This document shows positions 36,336 to 47,133 of a stretch of DNA of 64,000 bases, in pieces; within the stretch, counting starts at the first letter, position 1, and every line of letters starts with the position of its first letter. The stretch lies in contig NZ_CP077725.1 of assembly GCF_024730565.1 (NCBI RefSeq), forward strand, positions 620,001 through 684,000, given 5' to 3'. The notes under the pieces were generated by a model, which saw nothing but the letters and a program-made list of their open reading frames with translations, made no database searches and had not been told where the DNA came from. This DNA comes from Clostridium sp. CM027 (GTDB lineage: Bacteria; Bacillota; Clostridia; Clostridiales; Clostridiaceae). A program made the position numbers and the translations under genes.

Positions 36336-36618
36336 AATTTACAAAGTAAAAATACGTATATATGGTATAATTTATTCATATACAAAACCAAACCAATTTT
36401 AAAAATATTCACTACTAATCTGTCTGAAACTGTTTAAATTGATATCTTTCTAATCCTTTATGAATATAATGTCAAAGCATATTGGAATAAAAACGATGAA
36501 AATTTAATTATTTTTTAGTTTGATGGCGAATACCTTTAAATGAAATTTATGGTTTTAAATTGAATATATATTTATTAAATAAAAGAACTGTAGCAGAGGC
36601 TATGAAAGGAAGAAGTAT

Positions 36619-37575
36619 ATGTATATAGGTATTGATTTAGGAGGCACTAATATTGCAGTTGGCATCGTTGATGATCAAGGAAACATAAAGTATGAAAAAT
36701 CATGTGCTACAAGAGTGGGGAGGGACCCCAATGAGATAATAGAGGATATGGTAGTTCTAGTTTTAAACACTTTAGAGGATTTCAATATGCCACTAAAAAG
36801 AATAAAGGCGATAGGTATCGGTATTCCGGGCTTAGCTGATAAAAATGGGAATGTAATATTTTGTGTGAATCTTGGATGGAAGAATGTACATTTAAGAGAG
36901 ATGTTGGGAAATGCACTTAATAAACCAATTTATATAGATAATGATGCTACGGTGGCCGCACTTGCGGAATATGAGAATGGCTCAATGAAGAATTGTAAAA
37001 GTAGCTTGATGCTTACATTAGGAACAGGTATTGGTGGGGGAATTATTTTAAATGGTGAAGTATATAGTGGATTTAATGGTATAGGCTCGGAAATTGGACA
37101 TATGGTTGTTGGTGAAAATTTTTACAATTGCAATTGTGGAAGAAATGGTTGCTTAGAAACCTTCGCTTCATCTACTGCTATAATAAAACATACAATAAAA
37201 CTAATTGAGGAAATGAATGAAAGCACTATAATAATAGAAAGGGCAGGAGGGAATGTTAACAATATAGATGCAAAAATAATATTTGATTGTGCTAGAGAAG
37301 GAGATATAATAGCAAATTTAGCAGTGAATCGCTTAGTGAAATATCTAAGCATAGGAATACTTAATATAGTCAATTTCATTGATCCAGAAATAATAGCATT
37401 AGGTGGCGGTGTTGCAGGGGCAGGCCAATATCTTTTGGATAAGGTTATAAATGAAGTTGCAGCGAACAAGTCTTATTCTGAATTACCTATTGCTAAAATT
37501 GTTTTAGCAGAACTAGGTAATAAAGCAGGTATAATTGGTGCAGCGATGATTGCAAAACATGGAACTATTGAATAA
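36619..37575 (+). CDS. glcK: ROK-family glucokinase
   Basis: A 318-residue ROK kinase phosphorylating glucose with ATP. Motifs: phosphate loop IDLGGTNIAVGIV at the N-terminus, catalytic Asp in IDNDATVAALAE, TLGTGIGGG, GSEIGHM and the zinc site CNCGRNGCLE. It would take up glucose from glycogen or starch breakdown by the nearby pullulanase. DegV follows at 28 bp. Confidence 0.92.
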   Translation: MYIGIDLGGTNIAVGIVDDQGNIKYEKSCATRVGRDPNEIIEDMVVLVLNTLEDFNMPLKRIKAIGIGIPGLADKNGNVIFCVNLGWKNVHLREMLGNALNKPIYIDNDATVAALAEYENGSMKNCKSSLMLTLGTGIGGGIILNGEVYSGFNGIGSEIGHMVVGENFYNCNCGRNGCLETFASSTAIIKHTIKLIEEMNESTIIIERAGGNVNNIDAKIIFDCAREGDIIANLAVNRLVKYLSIGILNIVNFIDPEIIALGGGVAGAGQYLLDKVINEVAANKSYSELPIAKIVLAELGNKAGIIGAAMIAKHGTIE

Positions 37576-37603
37576 ACAATAAAATAAGAAAGGTGAAATT
37601 AAA

Positions 37604-38461
37604 ATGAGTAAGATTGCACTTATTACGGATAGTACTTCTGATGTTGATAAAGAAATGATTGAAAAATACGATCTATTTGTACTTCCTCTAAGAATAATAT
37701 ATAAGGATAGAGAGTACATTGACAGGGTAACTATTACCCCAAAAGAAGTTTATGATAATTTCTTATATGAGATCCCCTCAACTTCATTACCTTCAATGAA
37801 TGATATGGAAGACTTGTATTTAAAGCTTGAAGCGAAAGGATATACACATGCCATTGCAGTAGTAATATCTGAAGCGTTATCAGGCACATATAATACATTG
37901 AGATTGGTAAGTGAAAATCATCCATCTATAGAAACCTGCGTTTTTGATTCTAAATCATTAACTATTGGCGAGGCGGCAATTGTTGAAGAATGTGGTGAAA
38001 TGATCAGCTGTGGAAAAGGCTTTGAGGAAATTGTAAAAGATCTGCCTGAAATAAGAAATAGAATCACTGTTTACTATGCGGTGGATACACTAAAATATCT
38101 AACTAAAGGCGGTAGAATTGGAAAAGTTTCCGGTACCATAGGGGAAATTTTAAACATAAAACCAATAATATCAATTAATAAAGAGGGCGCATATTATACT
38201 TATGCAAAGGCAAAAGGAAAAAAGAAAGCTACAAGTAAACTTGTAGATATTGCAAGAGAAGCTCTTGCAATATCTCCTTGTAAAGTTTGGATTATGCACG
38301 GTGGCGCTTATGAAGAAGCAAAGATCTTTTCTGACACAATTGCTGGTCTTCAAAATATTACAAGATTATCCTTTGGAGAAATTAGTCCAGTGGCTGGAGT
38401 TCATACAGGGCCTGGATTACTTGGACTTGTGATAGTAAAAGAACCCCTCACTAAAAACTAA
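37604..38461 (+). CDS. DegV family fatty-acid-binding protein
   Basis: A 285-residue DegV protein (FakB-like). It begins IALITDSTSDV and has the lipid-binding TSLPSMNDM, SEALSGTYN and GGRIGKVSGTIGEILNIKP motifs. Members bind a fatty acid and present it to the kinase FakA. No FakA in the window. AGGTG ribosome site. Confidence 0.92.
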   Translation: MSKIALITDSTSDVDKEMIEKYDLFVLPLRIIYKDREYIDRVTITPKEVYDNFLYEIPSTSLPSMNDMEDLYLKLEAKGYTHAIAVVISEALSGTYNTLRLVSENHPSIETCVFDSKSLTIGEAAIVEECGEMISCGKGFEEIVKDLPEIRNRITVYYAVDTLKYLTKGGRIGKVSGTIGEILNIKPIISINKEGAYYTYAKAKGKKKATSKLVDIAREALAISPCKVWIMHGGAYEEAKIFSDTIAGLQNITRLSFGEISPVAGVHTGPGLLGLVIVKEPLTKN

Positions 38462-38515
38462 ATAAATATATATAATAAAAATACATTTTAAAACAGAAAT
38501 TACTAAGGAGTGGTT

Positions 38516-38830
38516 ATGTTGGAAATTCAAGATATAATTTCAGGAGATTTTTCTGCATATCCTGAAGAAACACAAACTTTTATGAAAAAATATACTGAAA
38601 AGCTACGAGAAAATATAAAAGAAGAATTAATAAAGGATATATCATATAAGATGCTTAAGGATATAGATAAAAGTAAAGATTATTTCATAAGTGTTTTAAC
38701 TGATATATTGGACAATGGATATAAGGGCTTTAGTAAATTGTCTACTCAGTCACTTATAGACACATATTTAGAACGTAAAAATGAAGAAGACTTTTTTATT
38801 TTGTTAGAAAAAGTTAATGAACAAGTCTAA
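38516..38830 (+). CDS. hypothetical protein
   Basis: A 104-residue acidic, helical protein of unknown function (EIQDIISGDFSAYPEETQTF start). AAGGAG precedes ATG 38516, making it more likely than GTG 38510. It is followed by a terminator (38866-38900, CCATTAAAA / TTTTAATGG). Confidence 0.6.
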   Translation: MLEIQDIISGDFSAYPEETQTFMKKYTEKLRENIKEELIKDISYKMLKDIDKSKDYFISVLTDILDNGYKGFSKLSTQSLIDTYLERKNEEDFFILLEKVNEQV

Positions 38831-38865
38831 TATTATAATCACTTTTTAAATTTTCTATAAAACAA

Positions 38866-38901
38866 AAAGTCCATTAAAATCTTAAGGTTTTAATGGATTT
38901 T
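38866..38901. terminator. terminator
   Basis: AAAAGTCCATTAAAAT / TTTTAATGGATTTT stem between convergent genes. Confidence 0.7.
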
Positions 38902-38947
38902 ATGGTTTAATATGAAAAGGTTTTTATTTTCAAACAATAACAGCGCT

Positions 38948-39334
38948 TTAGTACTTAATTGATAATTCTCCACTTAAAATTGTGTCTTTAACTTGGTTCC
39001 AAGTAGCCTCAATTAAAAGATTTACTTTTAAGCTTGTTTTATAATTAAATGAAATCTCTTTATCATGTACCACATGATAATTTTCATAAACCACTAAATT
39101 TTTTCTAGCTTTATCTTTAATTTTAATTGTCCATTCTCCCGTTTCAGGCTGAAAAATTTTTGCTGTAATCATTAAAGTTGACCAAAACGCGGTGCTTACC
39201 CCAGTTTCGTAAAAGCCTTTTCCATCATGAATACTTATTTCAAAAGCTTGTTGAATATTGTCACTGCTACTTGTTGCTGCTTCTTCTGTTAATTCAATAT
39301 TTTCATTTTTTATATTATTAATTAACTTTTTCAT
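38948..39334 (-). CDS. hypothetical protein
   Basis: A 128-residue protein, probably beta-rich in the middle (GVSTAFWSTLMITAKIFQPETGEWTI) with a short Glu/Lys start. No signal peptide, no recognised family. Start at 39334 follows AAAGGAG. Monocistronic. Confidence 0.6.
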   Translation of the reverse strand: MKKLINNIKNENIELTEEAATSSSDNIQQAFEISIHDGKGFYETGVSTAFWSTLMITAKIFQPETGEWTIKIKDKARKNLVVYENYHVVHDKEISFNYKTSLKVNLLIEATWNQVKDTILSGELSIKY

Positions 39335-39535
39335 ATATTTTCTCCTTTTTATTATTCTCATCGAATGTTAATTTTCTAAGATAAATTCATTATATTTTAT
39401 TATACGTAAGTATATAAGAAATGTTATTATTAATGTTATTTATTATTTTCAAAGAATTAAATAGTAAAGAATGATATAATTATATTTTAAATTATATATT
39501 GAGATTCACGATTAAAGCAAAAGAAGGTGGAAGTA

Positions 39536-41545
39536 ATGAGTGATAATAAATATTTACCTATTAGTAAGAAAGATATTATAGATAGAGGTTGGACTGAATT
39601 AGATTTTATTATAGTTACTGGTGATGCTTATGTAGATCATCATAGTTTTGGAACTGCAATCATTTCAAGAGTTCTTGAAAGTGAAGGTTATAAAGTAGGA
39701 ATAATAGCTCAACCTGATTGGAAAGATATAGAGGATTTTAAAAAATTAGGCAAACCAAGGCTTGGATTCCTAGTTAACTCTGGGAATATGGATTCTATGG
39801 TTAATCATTATACAGTAAGTAAAAAAATAAGAGAAAAAGATATGTATTCCCCTGGTGCAAAGATGGGCCTAAGGCCTGACAGAGCAACAATAGTTTATTG
39901 TAATAGAATAAGGGAAGCATATAAAAATGTTCCTGTTGTTATTGGAGGAATAGAAGCAAGTTTAAGGCGCTTCGCACATTATGATTATTGGAGTGACAAA
40001 GTAAGGAAATCTATGCTAATTGATAGTGGAGCTGACCTGTTAATATATGGTATGGGAGAAAAACAAGTCGTTAAAATTGCAAAAGAATTAAATGAAGGTG
40101 TAGATATAAAATTCATTACTCAGGTACCTGGAACATGTTATGTGGTAGATAATATTGAAAATATATGTGACTACATTGAAATAGAATCATATAAAGAGGT
40201 CTGCAGAGATAAAAAGAAATATGCACAAGCCTTTAAAATACAATATGATCAGCAAGACCCTATTAGGGGAAATGGTATAATTCAAAAACATTCTAATAAG
40301 TATCTTGTGCAAAACAAACCAGAAATGCCCCTTACTAGAGAAGAATTAGATACTGTTTATGGCCTGCCATATGAAAGAAATTATCATCCTATTTATGAAA
40401 AGCTCGGTGGAATACCTGCTATAGAGGAAGTTAAATTCAGCTTAGTTAGTTCAAGAGGATGTTTTGGTAGCTGTGCTTTCTGTGCCATAACCTTTCATCA
40501 AGGCCGAATTGTGCAAAGTAGAAGTCAAAATTCAATAATAGAAGAAGCAATTCAAATTACAAAACTCAAGGATTTTAAAGGGTATATTCATGATGTAGGA
40601 GGGCCTACCGCTAATTTTAGGCGACCTGCATGTGATAAACAATTAAAAGTAGGGGCTTGCATAGATAAGCAGTGTTTGCATCCAAGCCCTTGCAAGAATT
40701 TAAATGTTGATCATATGGAGTATTTAAATTTACTACGATCGCTTCGAGAATTGCCGGATATTAAAAAAGTTTTTGTGCGTTCAGGGCTGCGTTATGATTA
40801 TATTATGGCAGATAAAAATGACACCTTTTTTAATGAACTAATTAAGCATCATGTCAGCGGCCAACTAAAAGTTGCACCAGAGCATGTTTCTCATAAAGTT
40901 TTAAAATTCATGGGGAAACCAGCAGGTAAAACTTATGATAAATTCAGGGAAAAATTTTATAAGGCTACTGAAAAAATTGAAAAAAAACAATATCTTATTC
41001 CTTATTTAATGTCTAGCCACCCAGGATGTACAATAAGTTCAGCAGTAGAACTAGCAGAATACCTTAGGGATACTAATTACCAACCTGAACAAGTTCAAGA
41101 TTTCTATCCAACTCCAGGAACACCATCAACAACCATGTTTTATACGGGACTTGATCCAAATACCCTTGAAGAAGTTCATATACCTAAAACTAAAAATGAA
41201 AAAGCTATGCAAAGGGCATTGCTTCAATATAAAGATCCTATGAAATATGATTTAGTATTATCAGCTTTAACAGAGGCTAATAGAGAAGATCTCATTGGTT
41301 ATGAACCTAAGTGTTTAATAAAACCAAGAAGCAAAAAAAATAAGGAACATTTAAATAACACAAATATAAACCCAAAACAACAAAATGGCAAAGATAAAGG
41401 GAAAAATATAAAAAGTAAGAGCAAAGATACTCCGATAGATAAAAACTTTAAAAAGAAAAGTAAGCCCCTAAGCACCCAAGACAGAGCAAATTATGGAAGC
41501 AGACAAGATAATAAAAATAAGGCAAAGAACAAAAAAAGAAAATAG
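39536..41545 (+). CDS. YgiQ family radical SAM protein
   Basis: A 669-residue radical SAM protein of the YgiQ/UPF0313 family. An N-terminal cobalamin-binding-like region ([17 protein letters not shown]) precedes the cluster motif CFGSCAFC near residue 310. The C-terminal 70 residues are Lys/Asn rich and probably disordered, which is usual in clostridial copies. Reaction unknown. AAGGTGGA ribosome site. Confidence 0.9.
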   Translation: MSDNKYLPISKKDIIDRGWTELDFIIVTGDAYVDHHSFGTAIISRVLESEGYKVGIIAQPDWKDIEDFKKLGKPRLGFLVNSGNMDSMVNHYTVSKKIREKDMYSPGAKMGLRPDRATIVYCNRIREAYKNVPVVIGGIEASLRRFAHYDYWSDKVRKSMLIDSGADLLIYGMGEKQVVKIAKELNEGVDIKFITQVPGTCYVVDNIENICDYIEIESYKEVCRDKKKYAQAFKIQYDQQDPIRGNGIIQKHSNKYLVQNKPEMPLTREELDTVYGLPYERNYHPIYEKLGGIPAIEEVKFSLVSSRGCFGSCAFCAITFHQGRIVQSRSQNSIIEEAIQITKLKDFKGYIHDVGGPTANFRRPACDKQLKVGACIDKQCLHPSPCKNLNVDHMEYLNLLRSLRELPDIKKVFVRSGLRYDYIMADKNDTFFNELIKHHVSGQLKVAPEHVSHKVLKFMGKPAGKTYDKFREKFYKATEKIEKKQYLIPYLMSSHPGCTISSAVELAEYLRDTNYQPEQVQDFYPTPGTPSTTMFYTGLDPNTLEEVHIPKTKNEKAMQRALLQYKDPMKYDLVLSALTEANREDLIGYEPKCLIKPRSKKNKEHLNNTNINPKQQNGKDKGKNIKSKSKDTPIDKNFKKKSKPLSTQDRANYGSRQDNKNKAKNKKRK

Positions 41546-41553
41546 AACGTTAT

Positions 41554-41594
41554 AATAAATACCTACATCCACGCCGTGGATGTAGGTATTTATT
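41554..41594. terminator. bidirectional terminator after ygiQ-like gene
   Basis: AATAAATACCTACATCCACG and its complement, nearly without loop, between convergent genes. Confidence 0.75.
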
Positions 41595-41802
41595 ACAATT
41601 CTGTTTTAACTATTTTGCTTATACTTTCTTCTTCAACCAGTTCACTTTTACTGAAACCCTTTTTAAAATATCTGATTTGCTTATATTTAATTCCATTCAT
41701 TTCAAAATCTAAAACATCAATTCTGTCGCCTTTGTAAATAACAGCCTTTTTATTACCTTTTAAAAATATGTGTACTTCCATAGTTTTATTTATTAGCTGC
41801 AA
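41593..41802 (-). CDS. small hypothetical protein
   Basis: A 69-residue beta-rich basic protein (EVHIFLKGNKKAVIYKGDRI). TTG 41802 is used because GGAAGGAG lies 8 bp upstream; a later ATG has no site. Function unknown. Confidence 0.55.
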   Translation of the reverse strand: MQLINKTMEVHIFLKGNKKAVIYKGDRIDVLDFEMNGIKYKQIRYFKKGFSKSELVEEESISKIVKTEL

Positions 41803-41940
41803 AGCAGCTACTCCTTCCTATTTATTTTTGATTTATTAAGGCTTTTGTTTAAGCATTTTCAAAATTATATATTACTATTTAAATTATAATGCCATTATTT
41901 ATATTTATCAAGGTTAAGAAGCAACAATTTAATAGAAGCT

Positions 41941-41967
41941 AGGACCTTCCTTCTGAAATGTCGTTAA
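41941..41967 (-). repeat. dispersed hairpin repeat, end fragment F
   Basis: CCTTCCTTCTGAAATGTCGTTAA matches the outer end of copies B and C in reverse orientation; the rest of the element is missing. Another small end piece (AATGTCGTTAAA) is at 49245-49256. Confidence 0.5.
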
Positions 41968-42068
41968 CCATTTAATTATTAATGAATATAATATAAATAA
42001 AACTAATGATTCAGATATCTTTTTATTAAAAATTCAATATAGACTTACTTAGAAAAGGAGATAGTACA

Positions 42069-42548
42069 ATGATTTGTAAAGAGTATTTGTTGGATACCAA
42101 TATAATTATAAAAATGTGGAATAAATATCCTACCTTGCTTGATACTATTGAAAATATGAAATGTATTAATTTTAAAATATCTGAAGATATAGCTGGAGAA
42201 TTATCAGTGAAAGAGTATGTAAAATTCAATGAAGACTTTATACTCTCTAATAAATTTTTAAAATTATTAGGACATATTATTACTAATAATGGTCATACTT
42301 TTATTGAAGAGTGTGTAGGTCGTGATTTTATTAAATATGAGCAGAATAAAAATATATATTTAGTTAATGGAGATAAAATTTCTATAAATGACTATAGTTT
42401 AATTGATATTTGCAAGCAGAATGAAGACTACATCCTTGTGACGGATGATAAAAAACTAATTCGAAGCGCAAAAATTATATTAGATTCTTCAAGGGCAATA
42501 AACTTTCAAGAATTTCTAGATGAGTTAAGAGAATTAAATGTATTATAA
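42069..42548 (+). CDS. PIN-domain-like protein
   Basis: A 159-residue protein with PIN-like nuclease features: LLDTNIII near residue 7 (first acidic residue), a Glu in ISEDIAGELSV, Asp in YSLIDIC and LVTDDKKLI near 130. That pattern fits a metal-dependent RNase. No antitoxin partner is adjacent, so a toxin role is doubtful. AAGGAG upstream. Confidence 0.65.
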   Translation: MICKEYLLDTNIIIKMWNKYPTLLDTIENMKCINFKISEDIAGELSVKEYVKFNEDFILSNKFLKLLGHIITNNGHTFIEECVGRDFIKYEQNKNIYLVNGDKISINDYSLIDICKQNEDYILVTDDKKLIRSAKIILDSSRAINFQEFLDELRELNVL

Positions 42549-42564
42549 TAATACACTAATATAA

Positions 42565-42602
42565 GAGGCTGCTCCTTTAGTGGATTACAGCCTCTTATAC
42601 TA
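42565..42602. terminator. bidirectional terminator
   Basis: ATAAGAGGCTG / CAGCCTCTTAT stem between convergent genes. Confidence 0.75.
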
Positions 42603-42615
42603 TTTTGATGTTCAC

Positions 42616-43203
42616 TTATTTAATGGTTTCTTCTAAATACTGTTTGAATTTAAGATTCCACAACTTATAGATTTCAGGATTTTCATCACTAACTGTTGAT
42701 AAAAATTCATCAACTACACCTAAGTTGTTTAGGCCTTTCATTAGATGTCTGGGGTAAATTACATTTTTAGAATAATTGTTTTTAGGATCGATTACATTAA
42801 TCGAAAAATCATCCGTTAAGTATAAATCTTTACACCTAATATCTAGTCTTTTAAATTTAAGCTTCTTAAATTCTGCAATAAGTTTGATTATGTTGAGTGA
42901 TATTTTTTTGTTTATACCATGCTTCTTGATATACTTATCTAACCGCTCTCCGCATGCATAATCTCGTACAATGTAGTAGGCACCATGTTCATAAACTCTA
43001 GGGAAGTATTTACTTCTTCTAGTTTTTATGAGAATATTATATTCACCCTCACAAACTTTCTTATCTTTAAAAATTTTAATTACTTTTTTGCCTGGAAGTA
43101 AATAAACTATTCCATTATGACCCGAACCTAAAAATTCTGATTTTCTAATCATTTTTTCAACCCTACTATTTAATTGAATATAATAATTTTTGTCCTCATT
43201 CAT
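42616..43203 (-). CDS. protein kinase-like protein
   Basis: A 195-residue minimal kinase-like fold: Gly-rich loop GSGHNGIVY, Lys in KVIKIFKD, hinge YYIVRDYACGE, and LDIRCKDLYL with VIDPKN at the positions of the catalytic and metal-binding motifs (HRD and DFG in normal kinases). The HRD Asp is not cleanly conserved, so activity is uncertain. Function unknown. Confidence 0.65.
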   Translation of the reverse strand: MNEDKNYYIQLNSRVEKMIRKSEFLGSGHNGIVYLLPGKKVIKIFKDKKVCEGEYNILIKTRRSKYFPRVYEHGAYYIVRDYACGERLDKYIKKHGINKKISLNIIKLIAEFKKLKFKRLDIRCKDLYLTDDFSINVIDPKNNYSKNVIYPRHLMKGLNNLGVVDEFLSTVSDENPEIYKLWNLKFKQYLEETIK

Positions 43204-43389
43204 ATTAGCATCTTCTTTATAAGAGATATTACTATATTATATGATTAAGTCCTGTAAATATTTCCTGAATAAAGATGAATAATATAGGTATTTCATTAAT
43301 AAAAATAAACTAAGCTAGCCTTGATTAATATTATGTTTAATAATATAATGAGCATAGAATATTTTTAGAAATTAGGAAGTGAAGTTTTA

Positions 43390-44388
43390 ATGTCTGTAAC
43401 TATAAAAGAAGTGGCTAAGCTAGCCAATGTATCGCCATCCACAGTTTCAAGAGTAATTGCGGATAATCCGAAAATTAGTGACGCCACAAAAGATAGGGTT
43501 TATAAAGCAATGAAGGAAATAAATTATCATCCTAATGCGATAGCTAGAAGTCTGGTCAGCCAAACAACAAAGACTATAGGACTTATTTTACCTAATACTG
43601 ATGAAGATTTATTTGTTAATCCTTTTTTCATTCAAGTTATGAGAGGCATAAGTCACTATGCTCAAAAAAAAGGATATTATATCATGTATGCTTATAGCAG
43701 CAATGAAGATCAAGAGGTTGAATACATATCAAGTTTAATGAATAGTAGAAGGGTTGATGGGATTATTTTACCAACAGTAAGGAAGGATGACAAATGTGTT
43801 GCTTATTTAAAAGAAGCAGATTATCCTTTCGTAGTAATAGGTAAACCCGAAAGTACCGAAGGGGTTTTATGGGTTGATAATGATAACATTAACGCCATGT
43901 ACAATGTTGTTAATACGCTTATACAAAAGGGTGAGAGAAAAATTGCATTTATAGGAGGTTCTCCTATGCTTAATGTAACTATAAATAGATTAGAAGGTTA
44001 CAAGATGGCTCTTAAAAATATCGGAGTGGAAATAGACGAAAATATGGTACAATTAGGAGAGTTTACAGAAATTAGTGGTTATAATGCTATGAAAAAAATT
44101 TTAAATACTTCTACCCCTACAGCTGTTGTCACTACTGATGATTTAATTGCCTTTGGTGCATCCAAAGCTATAAGTGAAATGTCAGAGCGTCATATTTCGA
44201 TTGTTGGATTTAACAACACGCCACTCGCAGCTTATAGAAAGCCCTCGCTATCTTCAGTGGATATTAATTCTGAAGAATTAGGCTATTTTGCAGTTAAGCT
44301 GTTAATAAACAAATTAGAAAACGAAAAAGGGTCAATATACAATTATATTATTGAGACAAAATTAGTTGAAAGGGAATCAACTAAATAA
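43390..44388 (+). CDS. LacI-family transcriptional regulator (maltose/starch type)
   Basis: A 332-residue LacI/GalR repressor. The N-terminal HTH is TIKEVAKLANVSPSTVSRVI, followed by the YHPNAIARSL hinge and a sugar-binding core. It stands just before pulA (278 bp), so it probably controls pulA in response to maltodextrins. Resembles MalR. GGAAGTG ribosome site. Confidence 0.88.
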   Translation: MSVTIKEVAKLANVSPSTVSRVIADNPKISDATKDRVYKAMKEINYHPNAIARSLVSQTTKTIGLILPNTDEDLFVNPFFIQVMRGISHYAQKKGYYIMYAYSSNEDQEVEYISSLMNSRRVDGIILPTVRKDDKCVAYLKEADYPFVVIGKPESTEGVLWVDNDNINAMYNVVNTLIQKGERKIAFIGGSPMLNVTINRLEGYKMALKNIGVEIDENMVQLGEFTEISGYNAMKKILNTSTPTAVVTTDDLIAFGASKAISEMSERHISIVGFNNTPLAAYRKPSLSSVDINSEELGYFAVKLLINKLENEKGSIYNYIIETKLVERESTK

Positions 44389-44463
44389 CTATAACTTTTT
44401 AGGATTATTTTTCATGCGTACTACATATTATGAATAAAGAATCACTTACTCTGTTTTATACCT

Positions 44464-44475
44464 ATGCAAACGCAT
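44464..44475. promoter_or_regulatory. LacI-type operator candidate
   Basis: ATGCAAACGCAT, a palindrome with the GCAAACG core of LacI/CcpA-family operators, between the regulator and pulA. Possible site of the neighbouring regulator or CcpA. Confidence 0.45.
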
Positions 44476-44509
44476 GTCCTATTTCATAAAATGTCTAACA
44501 GCATTTTAC

Positions 44510-44643
44510 AATAAAGTCCGTCATTTTTATATGTGGGTGTTTATTGCCCTAGAAAAAAAGAACTTCAGTTGGAGTATAAATATCCTCCTGACGCCGTTAG
44601 TACATTTTAAAAAAGATGTACTGCTCTGCAGGTGATGATTTAA
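44510..44643 (+). repeat. dispersed hairpin repeat, diverged copy D
   Basis: Shares TTGCCCTA, ACTTCAGT-x-GGAGTATAAAT, CCT-x-CTGA and GATGATTTAA with copy C in the same order. It lies in the pulA leader. Confidence 0.6.
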
Positions 44644-44666
44644 TGGATTTTTAAGGAGAGAGATTG

Positions 44667-46559
44667 ATGATGATAAAAATATTAGAAAACCCAGAATTCA
44701 CATACTATGGGAATGATTTAGGCGCAGTTTATACTATTGAATACACCACATTTAAGGTTTGGGCACCTACTGCTCAAAAACTTGTAGTAATAGTGTATGA
44801 AACTCCCGATGATGACTTAGGACAAAAATATGAAATGAACAAGGAAGAAAAAGGAGTTTGGGAATTTAAACTTAAGGGTGATTTTAAAAATAAATACTAT
44901 AATTATTTAGTATCAGATGGTTCCGAGGAAAAGGAAACACCAGATATATATACTAAAGGATCAAGTGCTAATGGTGAAAAGGGTATGATTATTGATTTTA
45001 CTTCTTTAAATCCCCCTAATTGGGATAATCATAAAAAACCTTTACCAATTAATAGAACCGAGGCAGTAATATACGAAATTCATGTTAGAGATTTTTCAGT
45101 ATCACAAGATTCCGGAATGGAAAACAAAGGGAAATACTTAGCGTTTTGTGAAAAAAACACCAAAACTTCAAAGGGTGTTGTTACAGGACTAGACCACCTT
45201 AAAGATTTAGGAATAACTCATGTTCATTTGATGCCTGTTTTTGATTTCAAAAGTGTGGATGAAACTAAGGGTGGATATAATTGGGGATATGACCCTTATT
45301 TATATAATGTTCCAGAGGGTTCTTACGCTACGAATCCCTATGATGGTACTGTGCGAATTCGCGAGTTTAAGATCATGGTTCAAACTTTGCATGAAAATGG
45401 CATCAGCGTAATTATGGATGTTGTATATAACCACACTTTTACAACCGGTAACTCACCAATGGATATCTTGGTGCCTGGCTATTATTATAGAACAGATGGC
45501 GAAGGCAACTATACTAATGGTTCAGGCTGTGGAAATGAAACAGCGTCAGAGAAACCAATGATGAGAAAATTTATAGTTGATAGTGTTAAATTCTGGGCAC
45601 GAGAATACAAGATAGATGGTTTTAGATTTGATTTAATGGCGCTTCATGACATTGATACAATGAAAGAAGTAACGCTACAAGCAAAAATTATTAATCCGAA
45701 TATTATTATTTATGGTGAACCATGGACAGGGGGAACATCATCATTACCATCTTCTATGCAGCTTAGAAAAGGTAGCCAAAAGGGTATGCAAGTGTCTGTA
45801 TATAATGATGCTCTAAGAAATGCAATTAAGGGAGATAATGATGGTATCCAATCAGGGTTTGTAAGTGGTAGGGTAGGCCTTGAGGTAGAAATTAAAAAGG
45901 GGATTGTTGGTGGCATTCAATATAACAATGAAATATATGATTTCTCGCAAGATCCTGGAGAAACAATAAACTATGTAAGTGCTCACGATAATTTATGCTT
46001 ATATGATAAATTTGAAAAAAGCAATTCTAATAATACTCCTTTGGAAAGAGAAAAAATGAATAGATTGGCTTTATCTATAGTCCTTACATCTCAAGGAGTG
46101 CCTTTTATTCAAGGTGGAACAGAAATACTAAGGACCAAACAAGGAAATCATAATAGCTATAACTCTAGTGATGCTGTGAACGAAATACTATGGAGTAGAA
46201 AAGCTGAGTTCCCAGAAACCTATGAATATATTAAAGGGCTAATCTCTTTAAGAAAAAGCCAAAAAGTTATGACCTTAGACAATGCTTGTGAAGTAAGAGA
46301 ATCCTTGATATTCCTTGATTCGCCTCGCAACTGTGTAGCTTATGAATTAACTTCCCCATTCAAAGATGGTTATAGTAAATTAATTATAATTCATAATGCT
46401 AACAAAGAAGAAATAAAAATAATTTTACCAGATAGTAAAGAATGGTCTATTATAGCAAACGAATATGAAGTTGATAAAACAGGGGTAAGTAGAGGCATTA
46501 AAACTTGTATTAATGAGGTAAGTGTACCTTCTCTTTCTACCTATATATTATGTAAATAA
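44667..46559 (+). CDS. pulA: type I pullulanase (cytoplasmic)
   Basis: A 630-residue debranching enzyme cutting alpha-1,6 links in glycogen or limit dextrins, without signal peptide. CBM48 (YGNDLGAVY...FKVWAPTAQ) precedes the GH13 barrel. All four regions are intact: DVVYNH, DGFRFDLMA, YGEPW and VSAHDN. It differs in these from the secreted paralog at 30511. ATG 44667 fits AAGGAG spacing better than TTG 44664. Confidence 0.93.
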   Translation: MMIKILENPEFTYYGNDLGAVYTIEYTTFKVWAPTAQKLVVIVYETPDDDLGQKYEMNKEEKGVWEFKLKGDFKNKYYNYLVSDGSEEKETPDIYTKGSSANGEKGMIIDFTSLNPPNWDNHKKPLPINRTEAVIYEIHVRDFSVSQDSGMENKGKYLAFCEKNTKTSKGVVTGLDHLKDLGITHVHLMPVFDFKSVDETKGGYNWGYDPYLYNVPEGSYATNPYDGTVRIREFKIMVQTLHENGISVIMDVVYNHTFTTGNSPMDILVPGYYYRTDGEGNYTNGSGCGNETASEKPMMRKFIVDSVKFWAREYKIDGFRFDLMALHDIDTMKEVTLQAKIINPNIIIYGEPWTGGTSSLPSSMQLRKGSQKGMQVSVYNDALRNAIKGDNDGIQSGFVSGRVGLEVEIKKGIVGGIQYNNEIYDFSQDPGETINYVSAHDNLCLYDKFEKSNSNNTPLEREKMNRLALSIVLTSQGVPFIQGGTEILRTKQGNHNSYNSSDAVNEILWSRKAEFPETYEYIKGLISLRKSQKVMTLDNACEVRESLIFLDSPRNCVAYELTSPFKDGYSKLIIIHNANKEEIKIILPDSKEWSIIANEYEVDKTGVSRGIKTCINEVSVPSLSTYILCK

Positions 46560-46630
46560 TCATTAAAAAGAAAACCTAAAGGTTGTCTTGTTGGATAACC
46601 TGAAAATACGTAAGTTTATAATTAATATAT

Positions 46631-46668
46631 ACAAAAAACCTGCATCCTTATAGAAATGCAGGTCTTTG
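46631..46668 (+). terminator. terminator of pulA
   Basis: ACCTGCAT...ATGCAGGT stem with T-rich tail. Confidence 0.7.
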
Positions 46669-46724
46669 TATTTTATTCCAATTCATATGAAGAATTATTC
46701 ATTACTTTGATATATCACCAAAAC

Positions 46725-46907
46725 CTAAGGCTCTATCTCAATATAAGCTATTGCTTTCTTATTAAACAAATATTTTTTACCCATAGAATTAACTTCATGA
46801 GGCCTGGAGTTTTCAAAATTATAAAACCAACTTTTAAACAGATCACATTCAGATTGTTTTAAATCAAATAGTTCCGTATCACCGCTAATAAAAGAAATCG
46901 TTAACAT
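46725..46907 (-). CDS. small hypothetical protein
   Basis: A 60-residue protein of unknown function (MLTISFISGDTELFDLKQSE). AAGGAG lies 8 bp before the ATG. Single Cys; no hydrophobic helix. Confidence 0.6.
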   Translation of the reverse strand: MLTISFISGDTELFDLKQSECDLFKSWFYNFENSRPHEVNSMGKKYLFNKKAIAYIEIEP

Positions 46908-47133
46908 TATAAACACTCCTTTTTAATTACATTCTCTCTACTAACACATATTCTCTACTTAAAAGAAATTTCCTCTATTTATAGCACTATTTATTTTAAA
47001 ATATTCATTAGAGATTAAGAACTTGGGAATACTCCATAATATAACTTTAAAGTAAAAATTTATAAATTGTATTTATATAAAAAAAAGAAACCTACACTAG
47101 AACGTCAATAGTGACAGATTTGCTTTTTTGGTG

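Noticed and set aside
42069-42548. toxin-antitoxin module
   Set aside because: The PIN-like protein has no small partner gene upstream or downstream on the same strand.
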